This document shows, one piece after another, positions 11,140-22,815 of a stretch of DNA of 64,000 bases (position 1 is the stretch's first letter; each line of letters begins with the position of its first letter). The stretch comes from Odontocerum albicorne (taxonomy: Eukaryota; Arthropoda; Insecta; Trichoptera; Odontoceridae): the NCBI GenBank assembly GCA_949825065.1, contig OX463859.1:7726217-7790216 (forward strand), read 5' to 3'. Made by a program: the position numbers and the translations under genes. The notes beneath the pieces were generated by a model, which was not told the origin of the DNA, ran no database searches, and saw only the letters and a program-made list of their open reading frames with translations.

Positions 11140-12365
11140 GAAATATAGAAAGAGATCAAAACATTATAAAAAAAACATCAATATCATCATACGAGTCAGA
11201 TCTCCGACAGGAGCAGCACTCTCCATCAATATATATCTAGTGCAGTCACTCTCCAATCACTTTTCCCAAGTAATCACAATATTTAGCCGCTTCACCGACA
11301 CAACTCAGTCTCCATCTTCTAGCGCCTCTTCTTTCTTTAAGGTCTTTGATAAGTATTATTTTTTCAGAGTTGTTATCCCCTATACACTGTATATGAGCCA
11401 ACTATAGAAATTTAAAAACCTTGATAGTTTAGAGCACCCTGGTATAATATACATATTGGTCAGCATAGCAACTTATTAGTGTGCCCTCGTTGACTGTTCC
11501 AAAGATTTGATGGAGAATTTTCTCTCAAAAAAATACAAAGAACAACCTAACGGGGAGGTATGCACGTTAAGAGAAAATTGTTAAGTGTGGATTTAATTCT
11601 CAGGCGAAATCACAGCAATTTCGATAGATCGAAATAGAATCTATCAGCTGAGACAATCGGTGTATGTTGTTTCCTTTGTAAAAGAAAACTCATATCAATA
11701 TATATTTTTTCCTACCTATCAAAGAACTGGATAGAATACTCCTCGTTTCTTTAGGGCCTTTGTGGGAAATAGGTTCAGGAAATAGACTGGTCCCTTTTTT
11801 ATGTCAAATACTTTTTCACAGACATTTTTTCACATTAGAGAGTTATTTGCTTTTTGATGTTGAAATGTTTGGCAAATCCATCAGGACAATTTGAGATGTG
11901 ATTGAGTTAAGGAATTTGATAATCGGTTTAAGATATATTTTAACTTAGAAAGTATCTCCTCGCAGGATTACTGTTTTGACAAAAGACTTAACAAATATTT
12001 ATAAGTTATAAAAACATGCTTTGGCAGTTTTTAAACAAAACTCAGTTTCCTCACAATGGTAGCTACTTAAAAAGTTAATTTTAATTTCATTATCAAGTGT
12101 AATAGTTATTCCTATCTGTGTAATCTTATAGTACATGGCCTGAGGAAAGCTGATTAAATGAAATACTATGTTTTGTTTCATTTATGATTTTTTATTTGAA
12201 ACTGTACACTTAATATTTTGGCCCTTTTTACATCAGCCTACCGGGACAATCCCGGTAACCCGTCGACCCAGTTTGCCACTGTATCCAATAAACAGATATT
12301 AACGATAATGTTTTCTGTCATCACTTTATTTCTGCCTGGTCTAAAGAGAAATATTGATTTTCAAT
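11140..12365. other. Non-coding stretch, nothing recognised
   Basis: No open frame with domain signals, no long inverted or tandem repeat. Short stretch 12240-12310 is more GC-rich. Confidence 0.35.
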
Positions 12366-12369
12366 ATTG

Positions 12370-12856
12370 AAATGAAAACACATGCATACCATCCGTTCAT
12401 CTCCCTGTCAGGGTAGGCATAGAAGAGAGAGCACCAGACTTTCCAATCACAAAATGTCTTTCGACTCGTCTACATTTATAAACCTTGTCATACAGCTCCT
12501 GCGATTTTTCTAACTTTTTACATTTCCTTATTTCAAAATATCATTCAATTAATCCTACTATAGTTTCCCTGTTTCCTCTACCCTCTTTCCACTCACATTT
12601 GCATTGTATATTTGTTTCTTCTTTCTCAATTCATTCATTACACGTGTCCAAAACATCTGAGTGCTCTTCTTCATCTTACTCAACACATCAGCCTTAAGTA
12701 CACATTAATTCCTAATCACTTTATTCCATATTCTGTCGTAGATTGTCACCCCGTGTATTTTTCTCAGTGTACGCAATTTTACAGCTTTTATTTGACTTTT
12801 TTCAGTCTTGTTTTGTTCCGAATGTTCCGAAATCCTCCTGTTGATAGAAAAGTGCG
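12370..12856 (-). mobile_element. LINE family X, 3' part (inverted against the next block)
   Basis: Minus-strand X blocks in reverse order: the 3' phrase 'ccctgtcagggtaggcatag', the block complementary to GRPRKVWL, and 'acatcagccttaag'. At about 12856 the orientation flips to the plus-strand block at 12862-13130. Confidence 0.75.
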
Positions 12857-12861
12857 AAAGG

Positions 12862-13130
12862 AAAAGTAAATGTAATATATGGGTGAGTAATTAAAATAAG
12901 AAAAAAGTTGAAGAATTCTACTATTTAAGTAAATTTTTCTCAGATGATGGAAGAGTTACAAGGGATATCGAACAGCATGTAGCGATAAGAAACAAAATCA
13001 ACTGAACATTAAAACGTATCAACTCAAACTGAACAATATAAAAATCTGCCAAAATGATAGTCTAAAGCAGTATTTTAGTATCAATTTTGATATAAGGGAG
13101 TGAAACGTGGATGTGGAAATAAAAATAAAT
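12862..13130 (+). mobile_element. LINE family X, upstream part in inverted orientation
   Basis: Plus-strand match to the middle of X, for example 'tttctcagatgatggaagag', 'gatatcgaacagcatgtagc' and 'gagtgaaacgtggatgtgg', parallel to 36260-36480. Together with 12370-12856 it makes an inverted-5' arrangement of the kind left by twin priming. Confidence 0.75.
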
Positions 13131-13199
13131 AAAACAAAATTCATGTATCATTATTCCATCAAAGTTAAAATGTGCTGTCATGAATACTGAGTTTTTACA

Positions 13200-13690
13200 A
13201 ACTAAAGAAAAGGAGCATTTGCAATTGTTGGTTCTGTGGCGTGGAATGGTCTGCCGAATGAGTGTGCAGCTTTAGGAAACATTTGAAGACAACCCTTTTT
13301 CGCAGGTTTTATCAAAATTAATAACGTTACATGAAAATTACACACACACATACACTACATCTAAAGCTGAATGTGTTACTATCACATATCGGAAGATTTG
13401 AATAGGTTTATTTGTAGTTCGTCTTCTCTTGGTGAATTTTCGGCGGTTTTCTTGCCAAATTTGTTTTACTGAACATACGCAGATGCGAGGAAGTACTTAA
13501 CTCATGACCGCAGCCATCATTTTCCTATCCTTACACTCAACTTACATATTTATTTTGTAATATTTTAAACAAGTCATAAAAAAATGGGGTTGGAATCCCA
13601 AATTAGAGCGCCCTTGAAGAGTTTGCTGTCTAAACGGCACTAAATAAATTGTCCTTTTATATTTTCATATCCATGTTATTTGTAAGCAAC
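13200..13690 (+). mobile_element. LINE family Z 3' end
   Basis: Starts with a reverse-transcriptase C-terminal scrap (SVAWNGLPNECAALG), then a 3' UTR with 'gaatgtgttactatcacata' and ends with the tail module 'gtttgctgtctaaacggc' plus 'aattgtccttttat'. The same UTR appears at 19.8, 21.6, 25.6 and 55.0 kb. Confidence 0.75.
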
Positions 13691-13732
13691 AAATACAAAA
13701 TAATTCAATAATAATTAATGATATTCACTTAC

Positions 13733-13937
13733 CTTCTGTAATTTCTGATTTCTCGTCAACAGGAATAATGAAAAGTGGAAATATCCCGCTAAGTCCAACC
13801 AGCATGGAACCGAAGAATGCAAACAGCCATGGGTGATATTCTAAACTCTCGGAGAATGTTATGAAATATTCTGGCATTAATGGCCTCAACACTTCGTTAT
13901 AAACATAAGAAAATCCTTCTTCTGTAACATTAGCCAT
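13733..13937 (-). CDS. Zinc transporter ZIP13/Zip99C-type, first coding exon
   Basis: ZIP (SLC39) proteins move zinc across membranes; the ZIP13 branch acts in the secretory pathway, and its fly member Zip99C is also linked to iron handling. The exon encodes 68 codons plus one base, starting at the ATG complementary to 13935-13937. The N-terminal 35 residues are polar (MANVTEEGFSYVYNEVLRP), followed by a membrane segment with FGSMLVGLSGIFPLFIIP at about residues 41-58. That string closely matches the first membrane helix of ZIP13 proteins. Right after it, the minus strand reads AGAAG then GTAAGTG, a strong donor at 13732-13731, phase 1. The rest of the transporter, including the HEIPHE metal-binding motif, was not found at lower coordinates, so a long first intron is likely. 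The start is supported by stops upstream. Confidence 0.85.
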
Positions 13938-14350
13938 TTCAGAAAATTATATATCTCAAACCACAAGAAAAATAAATAAAACTTTCAAATTTTACTCATT
14001 TTACATCACTATTCAAAACAAAAATTTCAAGTTCTTTTTTTTCTAAACATCAATCAAATAAATAAGAGAACTAAGTAATTTTCTAAATAAAGGTCGTGTA
14101 GCGAGAACTAGCACCGAAAATTAATAAAAATTGTCATCTATAAATTACGACATCACTAACATTTATTTTCACTGTTCTTTCGCTGCGTAAAAAGCAATGT
14201 TTGACAGTTCTATCGCGAATGGCAACTAAATTCGATTGGAAAACATTTATCGCAGTACCGGTTGTCAGTTTATCGAAATCATAACGACTAATCTTCACTG
14301 AGATTGAGCCGCGTTAAATTGTATTGTCAAGCGATTCCGCGCCGATGAAA
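13938..14350 (-). promoter_or_regulatory. Presumed 5' region of the Zip13-type gene
   Basis: Lies just upstream of the Zip initiator codon. It is AT-rich with a more CpG-containing part at 14210-14350. No clear TATA box at a fitting distance is visible, so this is placed by position only. Confidence 0.3.
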
Positions 14351-14359
14351 TGACAAAGC

Positions 14360-15085
14360 TTTTGAAATATAATATACAAAGACGACACATGACATGACCC
14401 GCGGTGTGTTTACAAAATCAAAATATGAGTGAACCCGTCTCTTTTCTTGCGTACTTTCATTATGCTTGCGCAAATTGGTATAATTTTAGGACTGATTCTG
14501 ATGTATCGTTCTTATTTTTTTTTATTAAATGAACTGCATAATAAATAACAATTCAATTGTTAACTTGAATTAAAATTCAAATAAATTACTTTTTTTTACT
14601 TAAAATTATAGATGAGTAATTCTGGATTCAAGTTTAACCGCGATAACTCCACATGTTTGCTTAAGGTCAATCGTAAACTGGCCGTATGTCTTCAGGTTGA
14701 CAACACTTCGTACATATTTGTAACGAAATTTCTTTACCTGAATTAATTTAGCTTATTTTTAGTTATTCTGAAGTTCGTCCTAATATTTATTTGATAAATT
14801 ATTACTGACCAGTGAAATATTAGTATTGATCACTCAGATCGACATACAATCGACGACAGATGGCACACTACAATCTTAAAAACGACTTTCATCTCATTAA
14901 GTTACCAGCAATCCGGCAGAATGCAAACATGCCAACAAATTGAAAACTCAACGATGTTCTGTTTGAACATTCCTTGAAGAGATTTACTGTACATAAATGA
15001 ATATCTTAACGCGAAGTTATTAGAAATAACAACGTGAAATGAAGAAATTGCGCAATAACTTTACATCTCCCTTATCGGTGAAAAT
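14360..15085. other. Intergenic stretch, nothing recognised
   Basis: No gene, tandem repeat or known element seen. Contains poly-T runs around 14515 and 14590. Confidence 0.35.
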
Positions 15086-15088
15086 GTG

Positions 15089-15320
15089 TACATTACCTGG
15101 CGGTAAGTAATACACACAGGGTTTAAGAAAGAGATTGTCGGCCATAATCGGCTAGCTTCTGTTTTGTAGAGCATCGTCTCTGTACGTGTTTCAGTCATTG
15201 TCAAGCGTTCTAGGGTATGTGTGTGACAGAGACAATGCTCTTCAAAGCCGAAGTTAGCCGATTATGGCCGACAGTTTCTTTCTTAAGCCCGATGTGTATT
15301 ACTTACCGCCGGGTAATGTA
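15089..15320. mobile_element. Foldback MITE, copy 1
   Basis: A 232-bp element whose two halves are near-complementary over about 85 bases: TACATTACCTGGCGGTAAG at the left, and the complement of TACATTACCCGGCGGTAAG at the right. Inside each arm lie 'gtcggccataatcggcta' and 'gtagagc'. It is flanked by TGTG on both sides (15085-15088 and 15321-15324), a possible 4-bp target duplication. A second copy is at 40881-41125. No coding capacity. Confidence 0.85.
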
Positions 15321-15409
15321 TGTGAGTTTCTTTTCCATTTTTATAGCAGGAAATGAAACTTCATGATTTTTATTGTATGTAAGTCCTAACATAATAAATT
15401 TCAAGTTTT

Positions 15410-15494
15410 TTTATGAATAATAACAATAGTGATTTTATGAATAATAACAATTTTATGAATAATAACAATAGTGATTTTATGAATAATAACAATA
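15410..15494 (+). repeat. Short tandem repeat (ttttatgaataataacaat)
   Basis: Four copies of the unit, two of them separated by 'agtga', forming an alternating pattern. Confidence 0.85.
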
Positions 15495-15499
15495 TTTGT

Positions 15500-16385
15500 T
15501 TATCACAGGAAACATTTTGTCAACTTAAAATTTAAAAAATGTTTAGCTTTGATTCAAATGTGTTCGCATATAAAAAAAAACTCAATGTTTTGCTTTCAAA
15601 ATATTAATTTAAAAGAAATATTATTAAAATATTTTCTTGTTCAACTTCTTAAAACTTTTAAATCTTTTTTGTTGTTTTATTCAACTAAATCATTAATTTA
15701 TTCAAAACATTTTTAATTAAAAAAATGGTCATATTTAAATAAAACATTACTAAAAAATAATTAAATTTTAAATTTCATTGACAACAAAATTCATATTGTA
15801 TGAATTAAGCTTTATGTCAAAAAGTTTTGAATGGTTTTAGTGCGCACCGTGTAATACAGGAAACCTCAACAATACCGCCATTTTTTAAATAAATACATAA
15901 AGTTCTTTTCTAAATGTTTATATCTAATCTACCCTCTAATACTTATCATGCAACATAAAATAATATTAATCTCTTGTCTTGTACTTATAATAATTTAAGT
16001 TGAACATTTAAAGTACTAATTATTTATATTCCTTTACTGGTTGATCGAGATTTGCAAAACCAGTGTTAATTAAATCGTTTTAAATTAACTGCGTGTTGTA
16101 ATATAAGATTTAAAAAATCAAAAATTAAAGTGCACAGTAGTGAGGTAGCGCCCACACTGACGTAAGGAAACGAATCCCAGATACTGAAAAATAATGATAA
16201 GAGCAAAATAAATCTTGTAATAAATGCCAAAACAAAGGGAGTCCTTGAATACTTTCACTCTAAAATGGTGACCTTGGCGTCATACTTGTGTAACAAAAAT
16301 AGTCCAGAATGACTCCACAGTTTTTATATTGGTATGTTTTCCGTTAAAAAAACTTAATTCACTGCAATGTTTGCATTTTGTACGA
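15500..16385. other. AT-rich stretch, nothing recognised
   Basis: Very AT-rich; no gene or repeat family identified. Confidence 0.35.
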
Positions 16386-16774
16386 ATTTAACTATATAAA
16401 AGGAGCCTGGCTCTGAAGTTTCTGAAAACGGTAAAATTCAATGTTTATTTATATAGTATTCAAAGTCCTAAGTTATCAAGTAACATATATACCGTAGTAT
16501 ATAATGGAACAATGTATACCATGTCATCTGGAAGACACGTATCTGATAATGGAATATAAACTGTTTTACTATATATTATTTATAGTTACGACGCTAACAT
16601 TATGGAGATTTAAAGGCATTGTAATTTATTTACTAAAACACTGTTTATTCCATTTAAGTATTGTTTATGCTCCATTATTGGTGAGGTTGTTTATGCTCCA
16701 TTATAACAAGCGCGTTCAAAAAACCTAAGATTCTAAACATGGTACAAAAAAACATGTACCATAAAGAATTATTT

Positions 16775-17100
16775 TTCTTCTTCTGAATGTTCCTCCACGT
16801 TGGAGGTTTGCAGTCATCGTGGTTATTTTAACTTTTCAGCTGATCTGAACAATATCGTCGTGTTATAGTGGAACCACTCTCTAAAATTCTTCAGGCAGGA
16901 GTTTCTTGTTCTTCCTACACTTCGATTTCCTTGTATCTTCCCCTGCAATATGATTTGGATGATTTAATATTTGTTTCCTGTCACGAAATACGCAAACTAT
17001 TTCAATATTTTCCTCTAAATGGAAGTGAGTTCCATACTTCTTTGCCTTTTTTTCATGCGTCTCAACTAAGGAAATGTTTTACATTCTCGTGTAGCACCAA
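16775..17100 (-). mobile_element. RTE-like LINE C-terminal remnant
   Basis: Minus-strand reading gives GKIQGNRSVGRTRNSCLKNF and REWF, parallel to GKIEGRRGVGRRQ...SWLRNIREW in the element at 5.9 kb. Upstream residues are degenerate, so this is an old relative of that family. Confidence 0.65.
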
Positions 17101-17578
17101 ATTTTAAGAATATAATTATAAAAAATATATATATTTTTTTCTTTTAACATTAAAGATACATACACATATAGACAAATATACACATAGTCTGTCCAATGGG
17201 AATAGTGACTGATTTTATTTTCGCATAACCACCAACGACATCTGTGGATGAATAAATGAGTTAACTAGTGACACATTTCGATTATCTTCCGTAAAAGTTT
17301 CACAGCGCTGACATCGCTGGTTCATTAGTAATGACGTAACCATTGAACGTAACATTTAATATACATATGTGTATAGGCAAATATACACGTACACTATTAT
17401 AAGTTGAATAAAAATATATTGTCATATTCATTCGTTGCTGGGCTCAAAGTTGAGGATTCCCTCACTATTTCAACGTCAAGTCAATTAGAAAGCGAAACTG
17501 TGCCATGGAGATAACTTTTTTAAGTGTGTGAGCCGTTGCACACCAGCAAACTCACCGTCCACACCACTGTACTGGATC

Positions 17579-17675
17579 TGATGTGTGTCTTTCGAGGGTA
17601 GTAGTACAGCGTAGGATTCGAACCGACGACCGTCAACACGGAAGTCCAGAGCATTACCGTGCGGCCATACACATC
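17579..17675 (-). mobile_element. SINE-A copy (tRNA-derived), head portion
   Basis: The complement carries an A-box-like 'atggccgcacggtaatgc' and a B-box 'ggttcgaatcc', about 50 bases apart, then 'accctcgaaagacacac'. This is the same layout as the more complete copy at 19160-19329. Confidence 0.75.
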
Positions 17676-17822
17676 AGATTTTCACATTATATACGAGACA
17701 GTATAGAGTCTATACTACAGACAATACTCGTAAAAGGTCAATACTGAAATTCAAAGAAGATGTTTGCAATATGTTAAAAAATGCAAGTAGTCTGAATGAA
17801 TGGACATGTACGTGTTAAATAA

Positions 17823-18062
17823 TTAGTATTAAAATAATTCGTTGTAAGAATTGTTATCTAGTTATAAGATAATAAGTAGATGTTAACTATTTATAAGAAA
17901 TTAAGATAATTAAAAATAAAATGAAATGTAGGAAATTTAAATTTAGTTATTTAATGGTTATAATATATAAATTAGATTAGTTATTAAGTAATACCTTTGT
18001 ATATGGGTATCAATAGCCTTTGGCAAATGTATGTATCATAGATTACTTTATCAAATAAAGGA
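17823..18062 (+). mobile_element. Dispersed retroposon copy R2
   Basis: Complementary to 8160-8413 throughout; ends in 'attactttatcaaataaagg'. Gives the sense orientation of the family, if the AATAAA end is its 3' end. Confidence 0.75.
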
Positions 18063-18860
18063 AAATAAAAAGAATATGTTATAAATCGTTGAATTGAAAA
18101 TATTTTGCAGTTTGCAGATCTTTCATATATAGTAAGTCAGAGAAGGAAATATATGTAATTCAACTCAAAGGATATTCCAACACTATTTATTGCTTGAACT
18201 GGAATTATACTTGAGAAAATGTAGCTTGGTCCCTGTGACAGTTCACAAATTGGCCCCAATACAACTTTGTAACGACGTTCAGTAATTTTAATTATTTTAT
18301 CAAATTTAATATAAGCCTCGATTCTAATAAATATCAAGTTATTTAGGTAAATACATTACATAAAACTAACAATAATGGCAAATGAATACATTTTGTTACA
18401 AATTAGCAAAAATGTGGCAGTTTGTCAAAATCAAATAATATTTGGTGACGTTTGTCAAGTCACTACGTTAGTCTGCATTGGCTAGGGATGGGGTATACGA
18501 TAATTGGATTTTCGATATTTTTATACCTAAAATTAAATATTCGTAATTAGTATTAATTCATAGTGGATCTTGGCCTATTTAAAGATAGATACAAATCATA
18601 CAATACATTAGAAAGTCAGTATAATGAAAATTAGGAATTAAAACGTCAGTTTAGAGAAAAAAATATTTTTCGATTTATAAAAAAAACGATTCGATTTGTA
18701 AAAAAAATGATTTTACCCCATCCCTTTGAGACATGACATTTCAAATGTTACAGGGACCATCCTACATTTTCTCAAGTATAATACTGCATGATCTGTAATC
18801 AATTAAAAAAATTTAACGTGTAACAAATTATATATTCATTCAACGCATATTCAAATAAGA

Positions 18861-18944
18861 TTGATGTCAAATCGATTAGTGAAAAAATCATTGATGTCAA
18901 ATCGATTAGTGAAAAAATCAAATCATGTTAGTGAAAAAATCACA
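18861..18944 (+). repeat. Tandem repeat, 30-bp unit
   Basis: The unit (ttgatgtcaaatcgattag + tgaaaaaatca) occurs twice exactly, then once as a shortened copy with 'aatcatgttagtgaaaaaa'. Confidence 0.9.
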
Positions 18945-19159
18945 TTTAACTCAGTGCCTGATGAAGATCTTTAGAGCCCTTAAGCACTTAAAAGATTTTG
19001 GTATCACACGATGTTTGGTCCCCGGACGACTGAACGGGACAGACAATATGACCAAGACAAGAACCATCACGTGATTCTCGGTGGACCGTGTGGCAGTTAA
19101 CCAGCAGTTACCAGATTCTAATTTTGTTGTATGTATTCCCAAGAAGTATATTATTAACA

Positions 19160-19329
19160 GAGGTGCATGGCGGCGCGGTAACGCACTGGACTTCCGTCCG
19201 GAAGATCGTCGGTTCGAACCCCGCGCTGTGCTACCCCCCTCGAACGACACAGGCACTTCTTCCGCCTAATGTTCGAGGGTATAAGGATACATATGACTTC
19301 GGTCATATCTATTCTTGAAAAAAAAAAAC
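19160..19329 (+). mobile_element. SINE-A, tRNA-derived, nearly full length
   Basis: The head has an A-box-like stretch (atggcggcgcggtaacgc) and a clear pol III B-box (GGTTCGAACCC at 19210-19220). The body has 'ccctcgaacgacacaggc' and 'gacttcggtcatatc', and the end is a poly-A run at about 19317-19329. About 170 bp in total. The head does not fold as a functional tRNA gene and the same unit recurs at 17.6, 20.0 and 40.4 kb. Confidence 0.85.
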
Positions 19330-19835
19330 TAACATATATTATTGCTATTTTATTATTTTATTGTATTTACCTACGTATATACGAGTACATGTATGTATTT
19401 TTTTCATTTGGTTCAGCTGCATCATTTGCAGTTTTGCACCATATTGTCAATGGTAAATTTCTCTGGGGCCCCTTTTCCCTTGGTCTTTATTTTGTTTAGT
19501 GGTTAATGCAGCCATGTCCTAACTAAAACTCAGTGAGGCCAATAAGTCGTTCTCAAATACGTATGTTTTCATTTACATCACTATTCAAAACGACTATGCA
19601 AGCCATTGTAGATCATGTGACTTCAATTCTTGCTCCAACTGAGTTTTATGCAGAGAGAGGTACACTATTGTTTGAGATATTCCGAGCTGAGCTGAAACTC
19701 ATCTGGTTGAAGATGCTTGACCATCAACATCACTCTTTGTACCATTTCAATATTCTTCTTAGTACACGGTCTTTCAGCTTGAGACAAATCAACTACTGAT
19801 CCCTGCTGTCGAAAAAGTGCAATTAATAGACATAC

Positions 19836-19975
19836 ACTTCAAAACACCTAAATCCGAACGTGTTACTACCACTTTCTTTGTAGTCCGTCTTCTTTTGGTT
19901 AGTTTTTTTGTGGTTTTCGTACCAAATATATTTTCTAAACATCTGTAGAATATGCTTTTATGAAATAATAGACAT
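19836..19975 (+). mobile_element. LINE family Z 3' UTR fragment
   Basis: Matches the Z UTR phrase 'gaa(c/t)gtgttacta', 'gtccgtcttcttttggtta' and 'taccaaatat', as at 13380-13470. Confidence 0.65.
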
Positions 19976-20090
19976 GGCTGAAGTCAAAGGTATCCCTATA
20001 CCCCCGAATACTAGACGGAAAAATGCCTGTCATTCGAGCGGAGTAGCACAGTGTGGAATTCGAACCAGCCGGTCATGCATTTCAAGTATC
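19976..20090 (-). mobile_element. SINE-A copy, 5'-truncated
   Basis: The complement shows the B-box region 'ggttcgaattcc', 'ctccgctcgaatgacagg' and the 'tatagggatacc' body. The A-box half is missing. Confidence 0.7.
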
Positions 20091-20539
20091 TTTTAATGTA
20101 CACAGCGTTAATCTTACTTTTGTCCTTTATCTGCCAAGTCCAATAATTCACTCTTGATTTGCAAAATAGAATTTGACCACTTCATATGATTCTATGTGGT
20201 TAAATTTTTCATAATTTAACGTAAGGGTATCTTTTCAATTAAATATCTGGAAAAAAAAAAGAAAAGTATTAAGCTTAAAAAAATATGAATGTTTGAAACG
20301 GGACTGCGACTGGTGGGTCACTCTGCAGTAACTTGACAATTGGGCAGAATTTCCGTTAGAAAGACTATAGACGCATACTTTGTCTGCTCCCTAGGTATTA
20401 ACATACCCAGAACCACTGAAATAGAATTGGCAGCTTGTAAGTGTAGAGACAAGCAGATTTAACTCAGTGACATTTCAAACTGAGATGCAATCCTGATTGC
20501 ATTTGGTATTACGTATAGATGGATGCAAATATGAAGGTA

Positions 20540-21096
20540 AAGGGTCTTTCGAATTGAGCGGTTTTTTTAATTCAATTTTTTTAAAGTATTGAATAAAACA
20601 CAATTTGTTTTGATTTCAAAAAACTTTTTATTGGTCATTGAAGTATAATATACGACATTTAAACACAAAAAACAATAACCGCCAAATGTCCCCCTCTTGC
20701 AGCTCCACAAATGTCCACTCTTTTGTCAAAATTTTCGATACATTTTGGCATAATTGCGGTTCTAACTCACCAATACCGCGAATAATTTCGTCCTTCAGCT
20801 CAGGAATTGAATGGGGGTCATTCTTATATACCTGACTTTTCACGTAACCCTAGAGAAAATAGTCCAACGGTGTCAAATTACATGATCTTGGTGGCCAATT
20901 AAAATAACCGTTTCTGGTGATTACAACACATTAAATAATTCAACAATTTGAACGCGTTGTTGTATTGTGTACGACTCCATTTTTATAAATGTCATACATT
21001 ACACTTTTCAAATGTCACAAGACCCAGGCAAGCTCGCGACACCATCTGTGTTTTATCCAAGAATTAAAAAAAAAACGCTCAATTTGAAATACCCTT
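20540..21096 (-). mobile_element. Tc1/mariner-superfamily deletion derivative
   Basis: Inverted ends AAGGGTCTTTCGAATTGAGC and the complement of CGCTCAATTTGAAATACCCT, flanked by TA at 20538-20539 and 21097-21098. Length 557 bp. The minus strand keeps the C-terminal part of a transposase, with YKNDPHSIPELKDEIIRGIG and EPQLCQNV, a tail seen in IS630-type (DDE_3) insect transposases. The catalytic core is gone. Confidence 0.8.
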
Positions 21097-21439
21097 TATA
21101 TCGCATTATTCCAACATCTCGAAAAAGAGATTTATTAAGAGCAGGTGCTGTATTTTCTGTCAAAAGACATCGGTATAAACAAAAAATTTAAAATAGTAGC
21201 ATTGAAGCTATTAAATTCAATGTTTTAACTCAAATCTAAACTTCAAGTGATTTCATCGTCCATCCGAATGATTATTTTTTATCCACTTCTCATCTTGACG
21301 CGACGTAATTTTTCTGCGGACAAACTCAATCCATGCAAGTCTTTCTTCATGTGTGTTGTCCATAAGGTGTCCTGTGTATATACCATCACCTTTGGTCATA
21401 TTCCTTCAGACAGGATCTTTGAGGTAGATTTCGTCTTAA

Positions 21440-21925
21440 TCGAATAAATATACGAGTATTGCTCTGAATCGATCCAATAGGGCGGGGTATTGTGACGATG
21501 CTTTTGCCGTCGCTGATCCTGTGGCGTGGAATGGGCTGCCTGGTGTTAAGGATAGAGGTGGCGTGTGCAGCTTTAGAAACCTTTGTGGGAGATCTAACCA
21601 AAATATATAATTATATATAAACACTACACATATACACTACACTCCACCTAAAGCCGAATGTGTTACTATTACATATCGAAAGATCTACAAAGGTTTCTGT
21701 GTAACTCGTTTTCCCTTAGTACATTTTCTACGAGTTTCTTATCAAATGAGTTTTTCTAAATATATGCAGATTGGGGGAAGTATCTAATACTCGTATGTTA
21801 TAATGGGCACAGCCACCTCCTTCAAATGCTCAAATAATTCCAAGATATAGCGTCCTAAACGAGAATATGCTCTCTAAACGGTCCTATATAAATTTTCTTT
21901 TTAGCATTATTATTGTAGGTCGAAC
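21440..21925 (+). mobile_element. LINE family Z 3' end
   Basis: DPVAWNGLPGVKDR at the RT C-terminus, then the Z 3' UTR and the tail module 'tgctctctaaacggtcc'. From 21579 it is part of the tandem duplication, so only its 3' portion is repeated at 25598-25944. Confidence 0.75.
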
Positions 21926-22189
21926 GTGGTGGTCCAGGTGCGTCTCAGGCAGCTGTCCTATGAGCGGAGACTGGACGCGCATGTTCCGGATGCGTCACGC
22001 CTGACATCTGTGTGTCTGTGCCTTTCATAGTGGTTCGTAGTCGCAGAATGAAGAACGCGTGTCGTTGTTCCAAAAATAATAAACCGTGATAACGTGAATT
22101 TGCGTAAATAAAAAGCTTGTGAATGACGGGATTCTTGACTATACTAATTTGTAGTATCCAAGGATCTTCGTGTAATGCACCTGTCACAT

Positions 22190-22800
22190 GAACTTCATTC
22201 TCCTTTGTATCTATATGAGAGATAATGGATATTGTCCTTGTCTTTATCCAAGTGTCTTCTTACTGGGGATGCTTAGTTACAGATCATTAGAGAGTGGAAG
22301 ACCTTTTCGGTTGGGTGTCCACTTTTTTGTTTGTTCAAGGGTACTTTAGTTAACCCACCTGTCCTGAACAGTCTTGGATAATGTTCCGGATAATTATTTG
22401 AGACAACGCTCCCATAGATTGTTCTATCAACCTATAAGTCGAACCAACCTGCCTTTGGAATGCCTGTTGGTAGATCACACTTTTTAACCGTGTGTGTCCT
22501 CATATATGTTATGGTAGACGTGATGCATGTGTCGCTCAGCTCTTTCAGGAAAAATCTCTTAAATTTAGTGTAACACTTGAAATAATACATTTTTTTATGT
22601 CATCTAACATGCTATACTTTGTCATTGTGTTTTAATGTAACATACACGTGCATACATTTTTACAATTCTTTTTATCAAATAAGTCTTAAAATGTTTATTG
22701 TTTTATTCATGTTTGTTTTGTACTTGTTATATTTGGTCCTTGTACAAATTAGGGAAACCTGTAATTTGCAAAGGATCTGAATAAATAAATTAATCAGTGG
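22190..22800 (+). other. Unrecognised non-coding part of the duplicated unit
   Basis: No gene seen. It ends in 'ctgaataaataaattaatc', an AATAAA-rich end that may be a LINE 3' tail. The stretch 21930-22190 is GC-richer and also unassigned. The same applies to 26209-26820 in unit 2. Confidence 0.35.
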
Positions 22801-22815
22801 AGTTAATCTTAAATA

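Noticed and set aside
19210..19220. tRNA gene with a perfect B-box
   Set aside because: The segment recurs with a common body and poly-A tail and does not fold as a cloverleaf, so it is a SINE head.
21945..22187. 80-codon minus-strand frame, present twice
   Set aside because: Present twice only because of the 4-kb duplication; no domain or splice support.
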